Assembly (NCBI GenBank): GCA_947445115.1
Contig: CANFCG010000005.1
Coordinates: 42,691-106,690 of the forward strand
Origin: Comamonadaceae bacterium
GTDB lineage: Bacteria; Pseudomonadota; Gammaproteobacteria; Burkholderiales; Burkholderiaceae_C
Direction: 5' to 3'
DNA: 64,000 nt
The notes under the pieces are model-generated. The model was not told the origin of the DNA. It made no database searches and saw nothing but the letters and a program-made list of their open reading frames with translations. Shown here piece by piece: positions 44,580-54,830 of the stretch. The position numbers and the translations under genes were made by a program. How positions within the stretch are numbered: the stretch's first letter is position 1; each line of letters opens with the position of its first letter.

Positions 44580-47500
44580 ATGCCAAATTTATCAACTTGG
44601 GCGCTGAATCATCGCCCGCTGGTGCGTTACCTGATTGCAGTGCTCTTGCTCGGCGGTGTGTTTAGCTACTTTAGCCTTGGGCAAGACGAAGACCCACCGT
44701 TTACTTTTCGTGCCATGGTCGTGCGTTCTTATTGGCCTGGTGCGACTGCGCAGCAAATGGCGGAACAAGTCGCCGACAAGATTGAAAAGAAGCTGCAAGA
44801 AGTTCCTTACGCAGACAAAATTCGTACCTATACCAAGCCCGGTGAGATGCTGACGATTTTGCAGTTGAAGGATAGCGCGCCGCCGAAAGACGTGGCAAAC
44901 TCGTTCTACACGACGCGCAAAACCATTGGTGACATGAAGCAAGATTTACCAGCTGGCGTGCTGGGGCCTTTCTTTAACGACGATTTTGGTGATGTGTATG
45001 GCGTGATGTTTGCCTTTAGTGCGGATGGTTACAACGATGCGCAGCTGAAAGAATATGTGGAGCAAACCCGCCAACAATTGCTGCGCGTGAAGGACGTTGC
45101 CAAAGTCCAACTTTTTGGTGTGCAAGACGAAAAAGTGTTTCTCGACTTCAATCACCAACGCCTGGCACAGCAGGGTGTGGACATCAATGCCGTGTTGGCA
45201 CAAATCACAGGGCAGCTCGATGTAGCGCCTAGTGGCGCAATCACGACTGGCGCAAGCAATGTGCCAGTGCGGGTTAGCGGTCAGACCAACGCTGTGCGAA
45301 CCTTGGAGGCGATGCCAATCAAGGTGGGCAGCACAACGGTGCGCCTTGGTGATCTTGCCCGCATCAAGCGCGGCTATGTGGAGCCCACGCAGCAAAAAAT
45401 CAGGCAAAACGGCAAAGACATCATCCTCTTGGGTGTGTCAATGGCTAAAGGCGGCGACATTATTGCGCTGGGTAAATCTCTTGCTACTGCCGAAGCCAAG
45501 ATTGAGGCTGGACTGCCTGTTGGCATTGAGATGGATAAAGTGCAAGACCAACCGCGTGTGGTGGCGGGATCGGTCAATGAATTTTTGCGTACCTTGGTTG
45601 AGGCTGTACTGATCGTGCTGGCCGTGAGTTTTTTAGCGCTGGGGCTCCATAAAAACGAAGCGCCCAAAAGGGGCAAATTTAGGTTCCCGTTTACCCTAGA
45701 TTGGCGTCCAGGATTGGTGGTTGGATTGACCATTCCACTGGTGTTGGCGATGACGTTTTTAGTCATGGGGATGACCAATACCAATTTGCACAAAATCAGC
45801 TTAGGGGCTCTCATTATTGCGTTGGGTTTGCTGGTGGACGATGCCATCATTGCGGTTGAAATGATGGTGCGCAAGCTTGAAGAAGGCATGAGCAAGTTTG
45901 AGGCAGCAACCTTTGCGTACAAGGCGACAGCATTCCCCATGCTGACTGGTACTTTAATTACAGCGGTCGGATTTTTGCCAATTGCAATGGCTAAATCATC
46001 GGCTGGCGAATACACCTTTACCATTTTTTCTGTGACGGCGATGGCGCTGTTGTTGTCTTGGATTGCCGCCGTTATTTTTACGCCATATCTTGGATTTTTG
46101 ATTTTGAAGGCCAAACCAGTTGGCGAGGCGCATGCCAGCCATGATGTGTTTGATACGCCTGCTTTGAACGCGTTAAGGCGTGCTGTCACGTGGTGCATAG
46201 AGCATCCGTGGATAATTATTGCAGCGACCGTTTTAGCGTTTGCGCTGGGTATCGTGGGGATGGGCAAGGTCGAACAGCAGTTTTTCCCCGATTCTTCACG
46301 CTTAGAGGTCATGGTTGATATTTGGTTGCCAGAAGGTTCAAGCTATGACAAAACTGACGCTGAGGTGCGTAAAGTGGAGGCGTGGCTCACCAAGCAGCCA
46401 GAAGTTGCCAGTTACACCAGCAATATTGGCGCGGGCAGTCAGCGGTTTGTGCTGACACTCGATCAAATCTTTCCGCAAAACAACGTCGCTCAAATCGTGG
46501 TGATGCCGAAAGATTTGCAACAACGAAATGCGCTCAGAGACCGCTTGGAGCAAGCCTTTCGCACCGAACTCACCAGTGTGCGAGGCCGCGCTAAATTGCT
46601 GCCGAATGGCCCGCCCGTGAACTATCCCGTGCAGTTTCGCGTGGAGGGTCCTGATGCCACGAAAGTGCGCAGCATTGCCGATCAAGTCAAAGCAGTCGTT
46701 GCTAAAAATGAGCATATGCTGGGTACGAATGACAATTGGAATGAATCTATTTATGGTGTGAAATTAAATGTCGATCAAGATCAAGCACGTAGCCTAGGCG
46801 TGACCAGTAAATCCATCGCACAGGCAACCGCCACCTTGGGTGGAGGCGCACCTGTGGCGACGTTTAGAGATGGCGACAAACAGATTGATATCGTGCTGCG
46901 GCTCTTTAGCGGCGACGCACAAAGCGGCGTGCCTAAGAGTCACAGTTTGGATGAGCTCACGCAGCTCAATGTCTTTACGAGCAGCGGTAAAGCTGTGCCG
47001 CTGACGCAAATTGCCAAGCCCGAGCTCGTGTTTGAGCCAGGTGTCATGTGGCGCGAAAATCGTAACTACGCCATCACGGTCAACGCCGACCTCAAAGGCA
47101 GTATTCAAGCGCCCACTGTGACGGGGCAGATTGATCCGCTCTTAGATCCGATTCGTAAAGCCATGCCTGCGGGCTACAACATCACAGTCGCTGGTAGTCA
47201 AGAGGAAAGCGCCAAAGGACAGGCGTCCATTGCGGCGGGGATGCCGGTGATGTTGTTTATCACTTTCACATTGCTGATGTTGCAGCTCAAGAGCTTTTCC
47301 AGATCGCTCTTGGTGTTCCTCACAGGGCCGTTTGGCATCATCGGTGCGGCGGGAGCCTTGCTTTTGTTTCATCGTCCATTTGGCTTTGTTGCGTTGCTGG
47401 GCGTGATCGCCTTGATGGGGATGATTCAGCGTAATTCGGTCATTTTGATCGACCAAATCGAGCAGCACATTAGCGACGGCGATGCGCCATGGAAGGCGAT

Positions 47501-47702
47501 TGTGGACAGCGTCGTGCGACGAGCAAGGCCAATTGTGCTAACGGCTGCCGCTGCTATTTTGGCAATGATTCCGCTGACACGCAGTGTATTTTGGGGACCC
47601 ATGGCGGTGGCGATTATGGGTGGCTTGGTCGTGGCGACGTTTTTGACGCTGCTCAGCTTACCAGCTATGTATGCGGCTTGGTTTCGGGTGAAAATGGAGT
47701 AA
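44580..47702 (+). CDS. RND efflux pump, inner-membrane transporter
   Basis: Proton-driven exporter of 1040 residues with the AcrB layout: a first helix (RYLIAVLLLGGVF), two large periplasmic loops and twelve membrane helices. The proton relay Asp420-Asp421 sits in GLLVDDAIIAVEMM. Divergence from AcrB and the 2-gene operon resemble the heavy-metal-independent, hydrophobe/amphiphile branch; the exported compounds cannot be read. The stop codon shares one base with the dnaE start (TAATG). Confidence 0.92.
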   Translation: MPNLSTWALNHRPLVRYLIAVLLLGGVFSYFSLGQDEDPPFTFRAMVVRSYWPGATAQQMAEQVADKIEKKLQEVPYADKIRTYTKPGEMLTILQLKDSAPPKDVANSFYTTRKTIGDMKQDLPAGVLGPFFNDDFGDVYGVMFAFSADGYNDAQLKEYVEQTRQQLLRVKDVAKVQLFGVQDEKVFLDFNHQRLAQQGVDINAVLAQITGQLDVAPSGAITTGASNVPVRVSGQTNAVRTLEAMPIKVGSTTVRLGDLARIKRGYVEPTQQKIRQNGKDIILLGVSMAKGGDIIALGKSLATAEAKIEAGLPVGIEMDKVQDQPRVVAGSVNEFLRTLVEAVLIVLAVSFLALGLHKNEAPKRGKFRFPFTLDWRPGLVVGLTIPLVLAMTFLVMGMTNTNLHKISLGALIIALGLLVDDAIIAVEMMVRKLEEGMSKFEAATFAYKATAFPMLTGTLITAVGFLPIAMAKSSAGEYTFTIFSVTAMALLLSWIAAVIFTPYLGFLILKAKPVGEAHASHDVFDTPALNALRRAVTWCIEHPWIIIAATVLAFALGIVGMGKVEQQFFPDSSRLEVMVDIWLPEGSSYDKTDAEVRKVEAWLTKQPEVASYTSNIGAGSQRFVLTLDQIFPQNNVAQIVVMPKDLQQRNALRDRLEQAFRTELTSVRGRAKLLPNGPPVNYPVQFRVEGPDATKVRSIADQVKAVVAKNEHMLGTNDNWNESIYGVKLNVDQDQARSLGVTSKSIAQATATLGGGAPVATFRDGDKQIDIVLRLFSGDAQSGVPKSHSLDELTQLNVFTSSGKAVPLTQIAKPELVFEPGVMWRENRNYAITVNADLKGSIQAPTVTGQIDPLLDPIRKAMPAGYNITVAGSQEESAKGQASIAAGMPVMLFITFTLLMLQLKSFSRSLLVFLTGPFGIIGAAGALLLFHRPFGFVALLGVIALMGMIQRNSVILIDQIEQHISDGDAPWKAIVDSVVRRARPIVLTAAAAILAMIPLTRSVFWGPMAVAIMGGLVVATFLTLLSLPAMYAAWFRVKME

Positions 47703-50700
47703 TGTTCGCCCACCTTCGCACCCACTCCGAATTCTCTGTCGTCGATGGCACAACCCGTATTGACGAGTTAGTTAAAGCGGCTGCCGATAGCGGTCAGCCT
47801 GCGCTGGCGCTCACTGACCTTTCTAATCTGTACGGTGCTGTCAAGTTTTACAAAGAAGCGCGTGGTGCTGGCGTCAAGCCGATACTCGGCGCGGACGTTT
47901 GGGTGCAGGGCTTGGGCAGCGACGACACGTCGACGTCGCGTTTGTTATTGCTGGTGCAGAATAAACAGGGCTATTTGCATTTATGCGAACTCTTAAGCCG
48001 AGCTTGGACTGAAAATTTAGTTACCAATCAAGCTGTCATGCGCTGGGAGTGGCTTGCCGAGCGCTCTAGCGGATTGATCGTGCTCTCAGGTGCACAAACA
48101 GGCGCTTCCAGCGGTGCCCTGCCGCAAGCCCTTATCCAAAATGACTTGGAGCGTGCCGATGTCATTGCGAATCGCATTTCAGAAGTTTTTCCAAATCGCT
48201 TTTATATTGAATTACAACGTGCTGGACGCAGTGATGACGAAGCGTATATTGCCGCGGCTGTGACGTTGGCTGCTAAGTTGAAATTGCCAGTCGTCGCCAC
48301 GCATCCTGTGCAGTTTATGACAGCTGAGGACTACGAGGCACACGAAGCGCGTATCTGTATCGCTGACGGCGATATTTTGGGAAACCAGCGCCGCGCCCGC
48401 AAATACACCGTGGATCAGTACTTCAAATCAAGCGAAGAGATGGCGGAGTTGTTTGCCGATATTCCAAGCGCGATTAGTAACACCGTAGAGATAGCCAAGC
48501 GCTGCAACACCACGCTCGTGCTCGGTAAACCACAGTTGCCCGACTATCCAACTCCCGTTCGAGATGGGATTGCCTCGCCGATTAGCGACTACTTCCGCGA
48601 GCTGTCATTTGCGGGCCTAGAGGAGCGACTTGCACAGCTGTACCCGGAGGTCGTGATTCGCGATTCGCAGCGTCCGCGCTATGAAGTGCGTCTTGAGTTT
48701 GAAATCAATACGATTTTAAAAATGGGCTTTCCAGGCTACTTTTTGATCGTGGGTGACTTCATCAACTGGGCCAAAAATAACGACTGCCCCGTAGGGCCAG
48801 GACGCGGCTCGGGCGCTGGTTCGCTGGTGGCTTACGCGCTCAAAATCACAGGGCTTGATCCGCTGCAATACAACTTGCTGTTCGAGCGATTTTTAAATCC
48901 TGATCGAGTGTCAATGCCCGATTTCGATATTGATTTTTGTCGCAATAACCGCGACCGCGTGATCGACTACGTCAAGCACAAATACGGACTCGATGCCGTG
49001 AGTCAAATTGTGACCTTTGGCACGATGGCGGCACGTGGTGCAATTCGCGATGTGGGGCGCGTGCTGGATTTGTCCTACAATTTTTGCGATGGCATTAGCA
49101 AACTCATTCCTAACAAACCGGGCACTCACATCACCATTGCTGGGGCAATTGAAGCCGAACCCGTTTTAAAAGAACGTTTAGAGCGCGAAGAAGACGTCAA
49201 AACGCTCATCGAACTGGCGCAAAAGTTAGAAGGCCTTACCCGCAACGTGGGCATGCACGCCGGTGGCGTACTGATTGCCCCCGGCAAGCTCACTGATTTT
49301 TGTCCGCTGTACCAGCAACCAGGTACCGACTCAGCCGTCAGTCAGTTTGATATGACCGATGTCGAAGCCATTGGCTTAGTGAAGTTTGACTTCTTAGGCC
49401 TCGCCACACTCACGATTTTGGAGATCGCCAAAAACCTGATTCGCAGCAGGCATAAGGGGCAAGAAAACTTCATTTACGATACGCTACCGCTAGGTGATGC
49501 GCGTGTTTACCAGCTTTTTGCTGAGGGTAATACCGAAGCGATTTTTCAATTTGAAAGTCGCGGCATGCAAGGCGCTTTAAAAGATGCCAAGCCAAGTCGA
49601 TTTGAGGATTTGATTGCTCTGAACGCCTTGTACCGTCCAGGCCCGATGGACAACATCCCAAGCTTTGTGGCGCGTAAGCATGGGCGCGAGGAGGTGGTTT
49701 ATCCGCATCCGCTCGTGGCCGATATGTTGTCTGAGACCTACGGCATAATGGTCTACCAAGAGCAGGTGATGCAGACGGCGCAGATTTTGGGCGGTTATAG
49801 CCTTGGCGGCGCCGATTTGTTGCGCCGTGCCATGGGTAAAAAGAAGGTCGAAGAGATGGCCGAGCACCGCGCGATTTTTCGCGAAGGGGCGGCTAAAAAC
49901 GATATCGGTCCTGCGCAAGCAGATGAAATTTTTGACTTGATGGAAAAGTTTGCGGGCTACGGTTTTAATAAATCGCACGCCGCCGCTTACTCGCTGCTCG
50001 CGTATCACACGGGTTGGCTCAAAGTCCATTTTGCAGCTGAGTTTTACTGCGCCAACATGACGGTGGAGATGGGCGATACTGACAAGCTCAAAGTACTGTT
50101 TGAAGATGCGCAGCGAAATGGTGTGCTGTTTGAGGCGCCTGATGTCAACCTCGGTGGGCATGACTTTGTACCTGTGTCGGATACCTTGATTCGCTATGGT
50201 TTAGGTGCTGTTAAAGGCACCGGCAGGCAAGCGATTGAAGCTATCGTGGCAGCACGTGAGGGCGATGGAGAGGGCGCTTTCACCAGCCTCTTTAACTTTA
50301 TGCGCCGCGTCGATAAAAGTAAGCTGAATAAGCGCACGGTCGAGGCGTTGATTAAAGCGGGAGCGTTTGATACGTTGCACCCGAATCGTGCCGCAAGCCT
50401 TGCCAGTGTTGAGCTGGCATTTGATTTTGCCGATGCGCAAAGCAAAAACGCCAATCAAGTCGGACTGTTTGATATGGGGAGCGACGACGGGCACGGGGCA
50501 AGCGATCAAGAGCCGCTACTTGCCGAGACCATTCCGTGGGGTGTGGGGCATCAGCTCACGATGGAAAAAACGGCACTCGGATTTTTTATGTCGGGGCATT
50601 TGTTTGATGCCAGCAGCACCGAGGTTCGGCAGTTTGTGTCGAAGTCGATTGGCGACTTAGAGGGCGGGCAAGAAGGCAGTTACTCAAGAGAAGTCGTTTT

Positions 50701-51280
50701 GCTGGCTGGCATTGTGGGCGACATGCGCGTGATAAATGGGCAGCGCGGCAAACTCGCCATTTTTAAGCTCGACGACAAATCGGGTGTGATTGAAGCGACG
50801 GCAGATGAAGCACTGATTAACGCCAATAAAGAGTTGCTCGCGGATGATGCGCTCATCATTGTGCAAGCCAAGCTACAGCCCGATCGTTTTTCTGGCGGCA
50901 ATCGGCTTGCCGTTAATAAGATCTGGGATTTAGCCAGCGCGCGCTGCCGATTTGGTAAATACTTGACAATAAAAATTAAACAAAAAACTGAAAATGACAC
51001 TGCTGCAGGCCACAGCCAGAAAGGGCTGCAGAATCTTCAGGTGATTTCTCAGTCCATGCGGGCTATCATGAAAGACTTCCCACCCAAGCGTGAACTCACC
51101 GACCAAGGTGAGTTTTTTAAAGGCCTCGGAATTCGCTTTGAAATCGAAAAATTTGAAGGTGATATGGGCGCATCAGCGCAATTGCAATTAGGCGAGTCGG
51201 CTAGGTTTTTTCCAAGTGATGCGGCATTGGCCAGCTGGTATGCCGCGGTGGATGCCAACGCGCTTAAGTTGGTTTATTAG
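47702..51280 (+). CDS. dnaE: DNA polymerase III, alpha subunit
   Basis: Replicative polymerase of 1192 residues. The PHP domain opens with FAHLRTHSEFSVVDG. The catalytic aspartates Asp407 and Asp409 are in MPDFDIDFC, and the palm, finger and beta-binding regions follow, with the OB fold near the C-terminus. I choose ATG 47702, with GGAG before it, over a frame from 47489 that lies inside the pump gene. TAATG with the pump is unexpected for an essential replication gene. The 3' end overlaps the convergent hydrolase gene by 17 bases. Confidence 0.97.
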   Translation: MFAHLRTHSEFSVVDGTTRIDELVKAAADSGQPALALTDLSNLYGAVKFYKEARGAGVKPILGADVWVQGLGSDDTSTSRLLLLVQNKQGYLHLCELLSRAWTENLVTNQAVMRWEWLAERSSGLIVLSGAQTGASSGALPQALIQNDLERADVIANRISEVFPNRFYIELQRAGRSDDEAYIAAAVTLAAKLKLPVVATHPVQFMTAEDYEAHEARICIADGDILGNQRRARKYTVDQYFKSSEEMAELFADIPSAISNTVEIAKRCNTTLVLGKPQLPDYPTPVRDGIASPISDYFRELSFAGLEERLAQLYPEVVIRDSQRPRYEVRLEFEINTILKMGFPGYFLIVGDFINWAKNNDCPVGPGRGSGAGSLVAYALKITGLDPLQYNLLFERFLNPDRVSMPDFDIDFCRNNRDRVIDYVKHKYGLDAVSQIVTFGTMAARGAIRDVGRVLDLSYNFCDGISKLIPNKPGTHITIAGAIEAEPVLKERLEREEDVKTLIELAQKLEGLTRNVGMHAGGVLIAPGKLTDFCPLYQQPGTDSAVSQFDMTDVEAIGLVKFDFLGLATLTILEIAKNLIRSRHKGQENFIYDTLPLGDARVYQLFAEGNTEAIFQFESRGMQGALKDAKPSRFEDLIALNALYRPGPMDNIPSFVARKHGREEVVYPHPLVADMLSETYGIMVYQEQVMQTAQILGGYSLGGADLLRRAMGKKKVEEMAEHRAIFREGAAKNDIGPAQADEIFDLMEKFAGYGFNKSHAAAYSLLAYHTGWLKVHFAAEFYCANMTVEMGDTDKLKVLFEDAQRNGVLFEAPDVNLGGHDFVPVSDTLIRYGLGAVKGTGRQAIEAIVAAREGDGEGAFTSLFNFMRRVDKSKLNKRTVEALIKAGAFDTLHPNRAASLASVELAFDFADAQSKNANQVGLFDMGSDDGHGASDQEPLLAETIPWGVGHQLTMEKTALGFFMSGHLFDASSTEVRQFVSKSIGDLEGGQEGSYSREVVLLAGIVGDMRVINGQRGKLAIFKLDDKSGVIEATADEALINANKELLADDALIIVQAKLQPDRFSGGNRLAVNKIWDLASARCRFGKYLTIKIKQKTENDTAAGHSQKGLQNLQVISQSMRAIMKDFPPKRELTDQGEFFKGLGIRFEIEKFEGDMGASAQLQLGESARFFPSDAALASWYAAVDANALKLVY

Positions 51281-51989
51281 CCCAGCCAAACGAATGAAAA
51301 TCAAACCCCTTTTCTAAGGTCGGCTTAATGATTTTGAAATAAGGTGACACATCAAAATCGCGTGGCGTAAAGAGCGTGTGGTTGCGCTGGCGATAGCGCA
51401 GCCTTGCATCCACCTTGGGCAAGATGGGGTAATGCATGTATTCAAATACTTCGGCAACTAAGGTTGAGCATATGGCCTTTGTTGGTTCGCCACTGCCAAA
51501 AGCGAGTAATCCTTTTCGATGCGCCGCAGGAAATGGGATCACAGGCACGAGATAGCGTACGAGATCGAAGACGTTGCGTAAATCGTAGGTGCCGCCTAGT
51601 TTTGTGAGCGCGTAGTCGCGTAGCAAATGGATGTCTGACTCGCTTAATCCAATCGGTCTGCAGATGCGGATGTGATAGCCCCTAAGCCCTGTTAAATTTG
51701 AGTGAACAATACCTTTGGACACATCGGCTTCAATGTATTGATCGTGGTAGATTTTCCCCTTGACAGTGATTGTGCCAAGATACAGAGTCGTGTGCGACCA
51801 AGTGGACTGCGTGAGGTATTTAATGGCGGTACTGAACTTGGTGTTGCCTTCCACCAAGATCACATCACCAGGACGCACACATTGACGTACTGCTTCCATC
51901 CTGGGGGGGATGCCAATGCTGGCCTTTTTGTTCTCTTTACTGAGATAGCGGCTAAGCCAACTACCGACTTTGCGGGCAACGAAATTCAT
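51264..51989 (-). CDS. YiiX/YebB-like NlpC/P60-type cysteine hydrolase
   Basis: Permuted papain-like hydrolase of 241 residues. The catalytic pair is likely Cys174 in KAICSTLVAEVF and His66 in STWSHTTLYLG; RPGDVILVEG and the QYIEADVSKG block with Glu88 are typical of the YiiX/YebB group. Members act on amide bonds, often in peptidoglycan or lipid contexts, but the substrate is not known. No signal peptide is evident. The start shares one base with the tolA stop (TAATG), so it is read as the last gene of the ribBA-tol run. Confidence 0.82.
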   Translation of the reverse strand: MNFVARKVGSWLSRYLSKENKKASIGIPPRMEAVRQCVRPGDVILVEGNTKFSTAIKYLTQSTWSHTTLYLGTITVKGKIYHDQYIEADVSKGIVHSNLTGLRGYHIRICRPIGLSESDIHLLRDYALTKLGGTYDLRNVFDLVRYLVPVIPFPAAHRKGLLAFGSGEPTKAICSTLVAEVFEYMHYPILPKVDARLRYRQRNHTLFTPRDFDVSPYFKIIKPTLEKGFDFHSFGWANKPT

Positions 51990-52705
51990 TATTGTCCTCG
52001 GGGTTTTACTTGAGCAATGAGGCTATCCGGGCGATAACCTTTTCTATCACGTGGGATGATATTAGTTTTTTCAACAGCGCGAACAGCAATGGCATCCCAT
52101 TCTTTGTTGCCGCTGGTTTTTGAAACGCGGGGATGCAAGATGCTGCCGTCTGATGCAATCTCGAACATAACTTCTGTTACCAGCGTTGTCTTTTCAAAAT
52201 CAGTGTTTTGATAGCTAATGTTTGGCGCAATGACCGATCGCACGAATGCTGAGTAATCAGCCATTTGTCCAGCATTTATTGGCTGATTTCCTGAGCTATT
52301 AGACGAGCCTGTTGCGCCAGCCAAGCCCATCATGCGCTTCAAAGTATCTTGTCGATTCAAATCTTGCTGGCGCTCGGCTTCGTGTTCTTTTTTCTTGTTC
52401 GCTGCTAGTTTTTCGCGCACCTTGGTTTTTTTAGTCACGATAGCAGGCGCTATTTCGGCAGGTTTCTCAACGACTGGCTCTGCAACAGGCGGTGCTTCAA
52501 CTAACGCTGGCGCGGCTTGCGTAGGTAGCTCCGCCCAAAGTTCAGCCGACGCGGTGACTATTTGATTACTGCTACGCCAAGTGGTACCCCACGTCAGCGC
52601 TGCAATTAAAAATCCATGCGCCAAGAAAGCAAGTCCCATGCTGCCCACGCCAAATCGCTCAGGCTTCGGAGAAAACTTGTTGAAAGTGGCGGTCGCGATA
52701 GCCAT
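51989..52705 (-). CDS. tolA: TolA-like energy-transducing protein
   Basis: Single-pass inner-membrane protein of 238 residues: a short cytosolic lead, a membrane helix near MGLAFLAHGFLIAALTW, a Pro/Ala/Glu/Lys-rich periplasmic stretch, a charged helical part (KKKEHEAERQQDLNRQ) and a TonB/TolA C-terminal domain with VMFEIASDGSILHPRVSKTS. Context after tolQ and tolR favours TolA over TonB. It is much shorter than E. coli TolA (421 residues) because the long helical domain is reduced. Confidence 0.88.
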   Translation of the reverse strand: MAIATATFNKFSPKPERFGVGSMGLAFLAHGFLIAALTWGTTWRSSNQIVTASAELWAELPTQAAPALVEAPPVAEPVVEKPAEIAPAIVTKKTKVREKLAANKKKEHEAERQQDLNRQDTLKRMMGLAGATGSSNSSGNQPINAGQMADYSAFVRSVIAPNISYQNTDFEKTTLVTEVMFEIASDGSILHPRVSKTSGNKEWDAIAVRAVEKTNIIPRDRKGYRPDSLIAQVKPRGQ

Positions 52706-52724
52706 GTTTGAGGCCGCTCTTACG

Positions 52725-53168
52725 TTATGGCGCTAGCTGAACAGACAATCCCACGCGTGGCACGCCAGCGCGCTGCAAGGTGTCCATGACACGAACGACG
52801 GTTTCGTATTTCACGTTTTTATCGGCGCTGATCACGACCGCTGTATTGGGTGTCACCACGGCAAGAACGGCGGGTGTTAATTGCTCAATGCTTGCAACTG
52901 GTTTTTCATCTGGCGCACCGTCCACCTTGAGTTTGAGTACGCCATCCAAACCAATCACAACTTGCACAATCTTGTCTGGCTGCTTTGCTGCTTTGCCGAC
53001 GCTGGGTAAGTCAATCATGCTTGGTGTGATGAGCGGCGCGGTCACCATGAAGATGATGAGCAGCACCAGCATGACGTCGATAAACGGCACCATATTGATT
53101 TCTGCCATGGTGCGACGACCACGGCGACCCGAACCGCCACTTCTGGATGAGCCTTGCAGCGCCGCCAT
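52725..53168 (-). CDS. tolR: TolR (ExbD/TolR family)
   Basis: Inner-membrane partner of TolQ in the proton-driven Tol motor. The 147-residue product has a basic lead (SGRRGRRTMAEINMVPFIDV) and a single helix VMLVLLIIFMVTAPLI with the essential Asp in FIDVML, followed by a periplasmic domain. It lies two bases after tolQ and 19 before tolA. Confidence 0.94.
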   Translation of the reverse strand: MAALQGSSRSGGSGRRGRRTMAEINMVPFIDVMLVLLIIFMVTAPLITPSMIDLPSVGKAAKQPDKIVQVVIGLDGVLKLKVDGAPDEKPVASIEQLTPAVLAVVTPNTAVVISADKNVKYETVVRVMDTLQRAGVPRVGLSVQLAP

Positions 53169-53170
53169 AA

Positions 53171-53887
53171 TTAACGTCCTGACGCTGTTGTTGCAGTGGA
53201 TTGCATCGCGACTGAGCGCTGCAAAATATTGGAGAACTCCTCGATAAAAGTCTCTAGCTGATTGGCAATGCGGTCAATTTGACGCGAGAAACGGTTGTAA
53301 GCTATCACAGCAGGAATAGCGGCAAAGAGGCCGATGGCTGTGGCAATCAAGGCTTCGGCAATACCTGGAGCGACCGTGGCGAGCGTGACTTGCTGCAAAG
53401 CTGCCAAACCAGTAAAGGCATGCATGATGCCCCAGACCGTGCCAAACAAGCCGACATAGGGCGATACGGAGGCGACCGAGGCAAGAAACGAGAGATTGGA
53501 CTCAATCACATCAAGTTCTCGCTGCAACGAGGCACGCATCGCGCGGCGAGCGCCATCTAACAACAAACCGCCATCGGTCGTATGCCGTGCGGTTAAAGAT
53601 TGCTGTATTTTTTGAAACTCGCGCGTTCCGCTTGCAAAGATACGCTCCATGGGCCCCGTCATTTTTGCATTTTGTGCCGCAGCTTGAAATAGCTCGGAGA
53701 GTTGTTTGCCAGACCAAAAATCGCGCTCAAATCCTTCATTTAGATTTTGCGTGCGTTTGAGGGCAAAGAGCTTGCTAAAAATAACGGCCCAACTCGCCAT
53801 CGAGACCAATAAAAGCAGCACAACTACGCCTTTAACGACCCAGCTGGCATTCAAAAATAAATGGACGATGGAGAGATCTTGATTCAT
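53171..53887 (-). CDS. tolQ: TolQ (MotA/TolQ/ExbB family)
   Basis: Proton-channel subunit of the Tol motor, which keeps outer-membrane invagination in step with division. The 238-residue protein has three membrane helices; [20 protein letters not shown] and [20 protein letters not shown] are the conserved channel helices. The start overlaps the nusB stop as ATGA, so it is read from the riboflavin-nusB operon. The usual ybgC before it and tolB and pal after the operon are absent. Confidence 0.95.
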   Translation of the reverse strand: MNQDLSIVHLFLNASWVVKGVVVLLLLVSMASWAVIFSKLFALKRTQNLNEGFERDFWSGKQLSELFQAAAQNAKMTGPMERIFASGTREFQKIQQSLTARHTTDGGLLLDGARRAMRASLQRELDVIESNLSFLASVASVSPYVGLFGTVWGIMHAFTGLAALQQVTLATVAPGIAEALIATAIGLFAAIPAVIAYNRFSRQIDRIANQLETFIEEFSNILQRSVAMQSTATTASGR

Positions 53888-54357
53888 GCCTTTTTTCCTT
53901 CTCGTTGGTCAATTTCATTTGGCCTTAGTTCGCCTGCCAGTTGGTGCAAGACGCCGTTCACGTATTTATGACCGTCGGTGCCACCAAATGATTTTGCAAG
54001 CTCGATGCACTCGTTCAGCACCACACGCCAAGGCACATCTGGGCAGTTCATGTATTCATAAGTGCCAATCCATAGGATGGCATGCTCGATAGGCGATATT
54101 TCGTTCCAAGGGCGATCGAGGTAGCGTGAAATTTGCGCGTCCAAGTGACTGGCTTCTCGGGCGCAGCCATAGACCAATGCATCGTAGTGTTCGACATTGC
54201 ATTTGCTAAACCCAAGTAGATCGCGGGTAAAGCTATCGACCGCCGACATTTCGTTCTTGCCGACCATGAATTGGTAAATTGCTTGCAAGGCAAATTCGCG
54301 TGCGCGGCTGCGTGGTGATGCGCTGCGCGTTTTAACTAGCTTGGCTATTTCACTCAT
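53884..54357 (-). CDS. nusB: Transcription antitermination factor NusB
   Basis: Binds boxA RNA with NusE and supports rRNA antitermination. The 157-residue product has [17 protein letters not shown] and [29 protein letters not shown] blocks, quoted here as [10 protein letters not shown] and [20 protein letters not shown]. The conserved end FVNGVL appears as [10 protein letters not shown]. It overlaps ribH and tolQ by four bases each. ribH-nusB pairing is widespread. Confidence 0.95.
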   Translation of the reverse strand: MSEIAKLVKTRSASPRSRAREFALQAIYQFMVGKNEMSAVDSFTRDLLGFSKCNVEHYDALVYGCAREASHLDAQISRYLDRPWNEISPIEHAILWIGTYEYMNCPDVPWRVVLNECIELAKSFGGTDGHKYVNGVLHQLAGELRPNEIDQREGKKA

Positions 54358-54830
54358 GCCATGCCGTTCAATAAATTAGCCATTTCAACCGCAACCCTAG
54401 CCGCATCAACGCCTTTATCCGTTTGACGCGCAATGGCTTGCGCCTCGTTTTCAACCGTAATGATGGCGTTAGCAATGGGGACTTGGCTATCGAGTGAAAT
54501 GCGGGTCACGCCAGCGCCAGACTCGTTAGCCACAAGCTCAAAGTGGTAGGTCTCACCGCGGATGATGCAGCCTAGCGCGATCAGCGCATCAAATGTGTTT
54601 TGCTCTGCCATTGCTTGCAGTGCAATAGGCACTTCTAACGCACCTGGAACTGTCGCGTGGGTGATGTTTTTGGCTTGCACGCCAAGCGCTAAAAGCTCTG
54701 AATAGCAGGCTTGAAAGAGGCTGTCCGTCACGCCTGCATTAAAACGCGCTTGCACAATCCCGATGTAAAGCTTTTTTCCATCCAATAAGCTGGCGGCATC
54801 TGCCGCCACCCCTTTATCTGCACCAAACAT
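54354..54830 (-). CDS. ribH: 6,7-dimethyl-8-ribityllumazine synthase
   Basis: Penultimate step of riboflavin synthesis. The 158-residue subunit normally forms large shells. The substrate loop [23 protein letters not shown] and [18 protein letters not shown] are all present and intact. It shares one base with the ribBA stop and overlaps nusB by four. Confidence 0.96.
   Translation of the reverse strand: MFGADKGVAADAASLLDGKKLYIGIVQARFNAGVTDSLFQACYSELLALGVQAKNITHATVPGALEVPIALQAMAEQNTFDALIALGCIIRGETYHFELVANESGAGVTRISLDSQVPIANAIITVENEAQAIARQTDKGVDAARVAVEMANLLNGMA

Noticed and set aside
51989..53887. Reading tolQRA as an ExbB-ExbD-TonB iron-uptake set
   Set aside because: TolQ and TolR motifs and the nusB-linked position fit Tol better, and no TonB-dependent receptor is near. 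It is not fully excluded because tolB and pal are absent.
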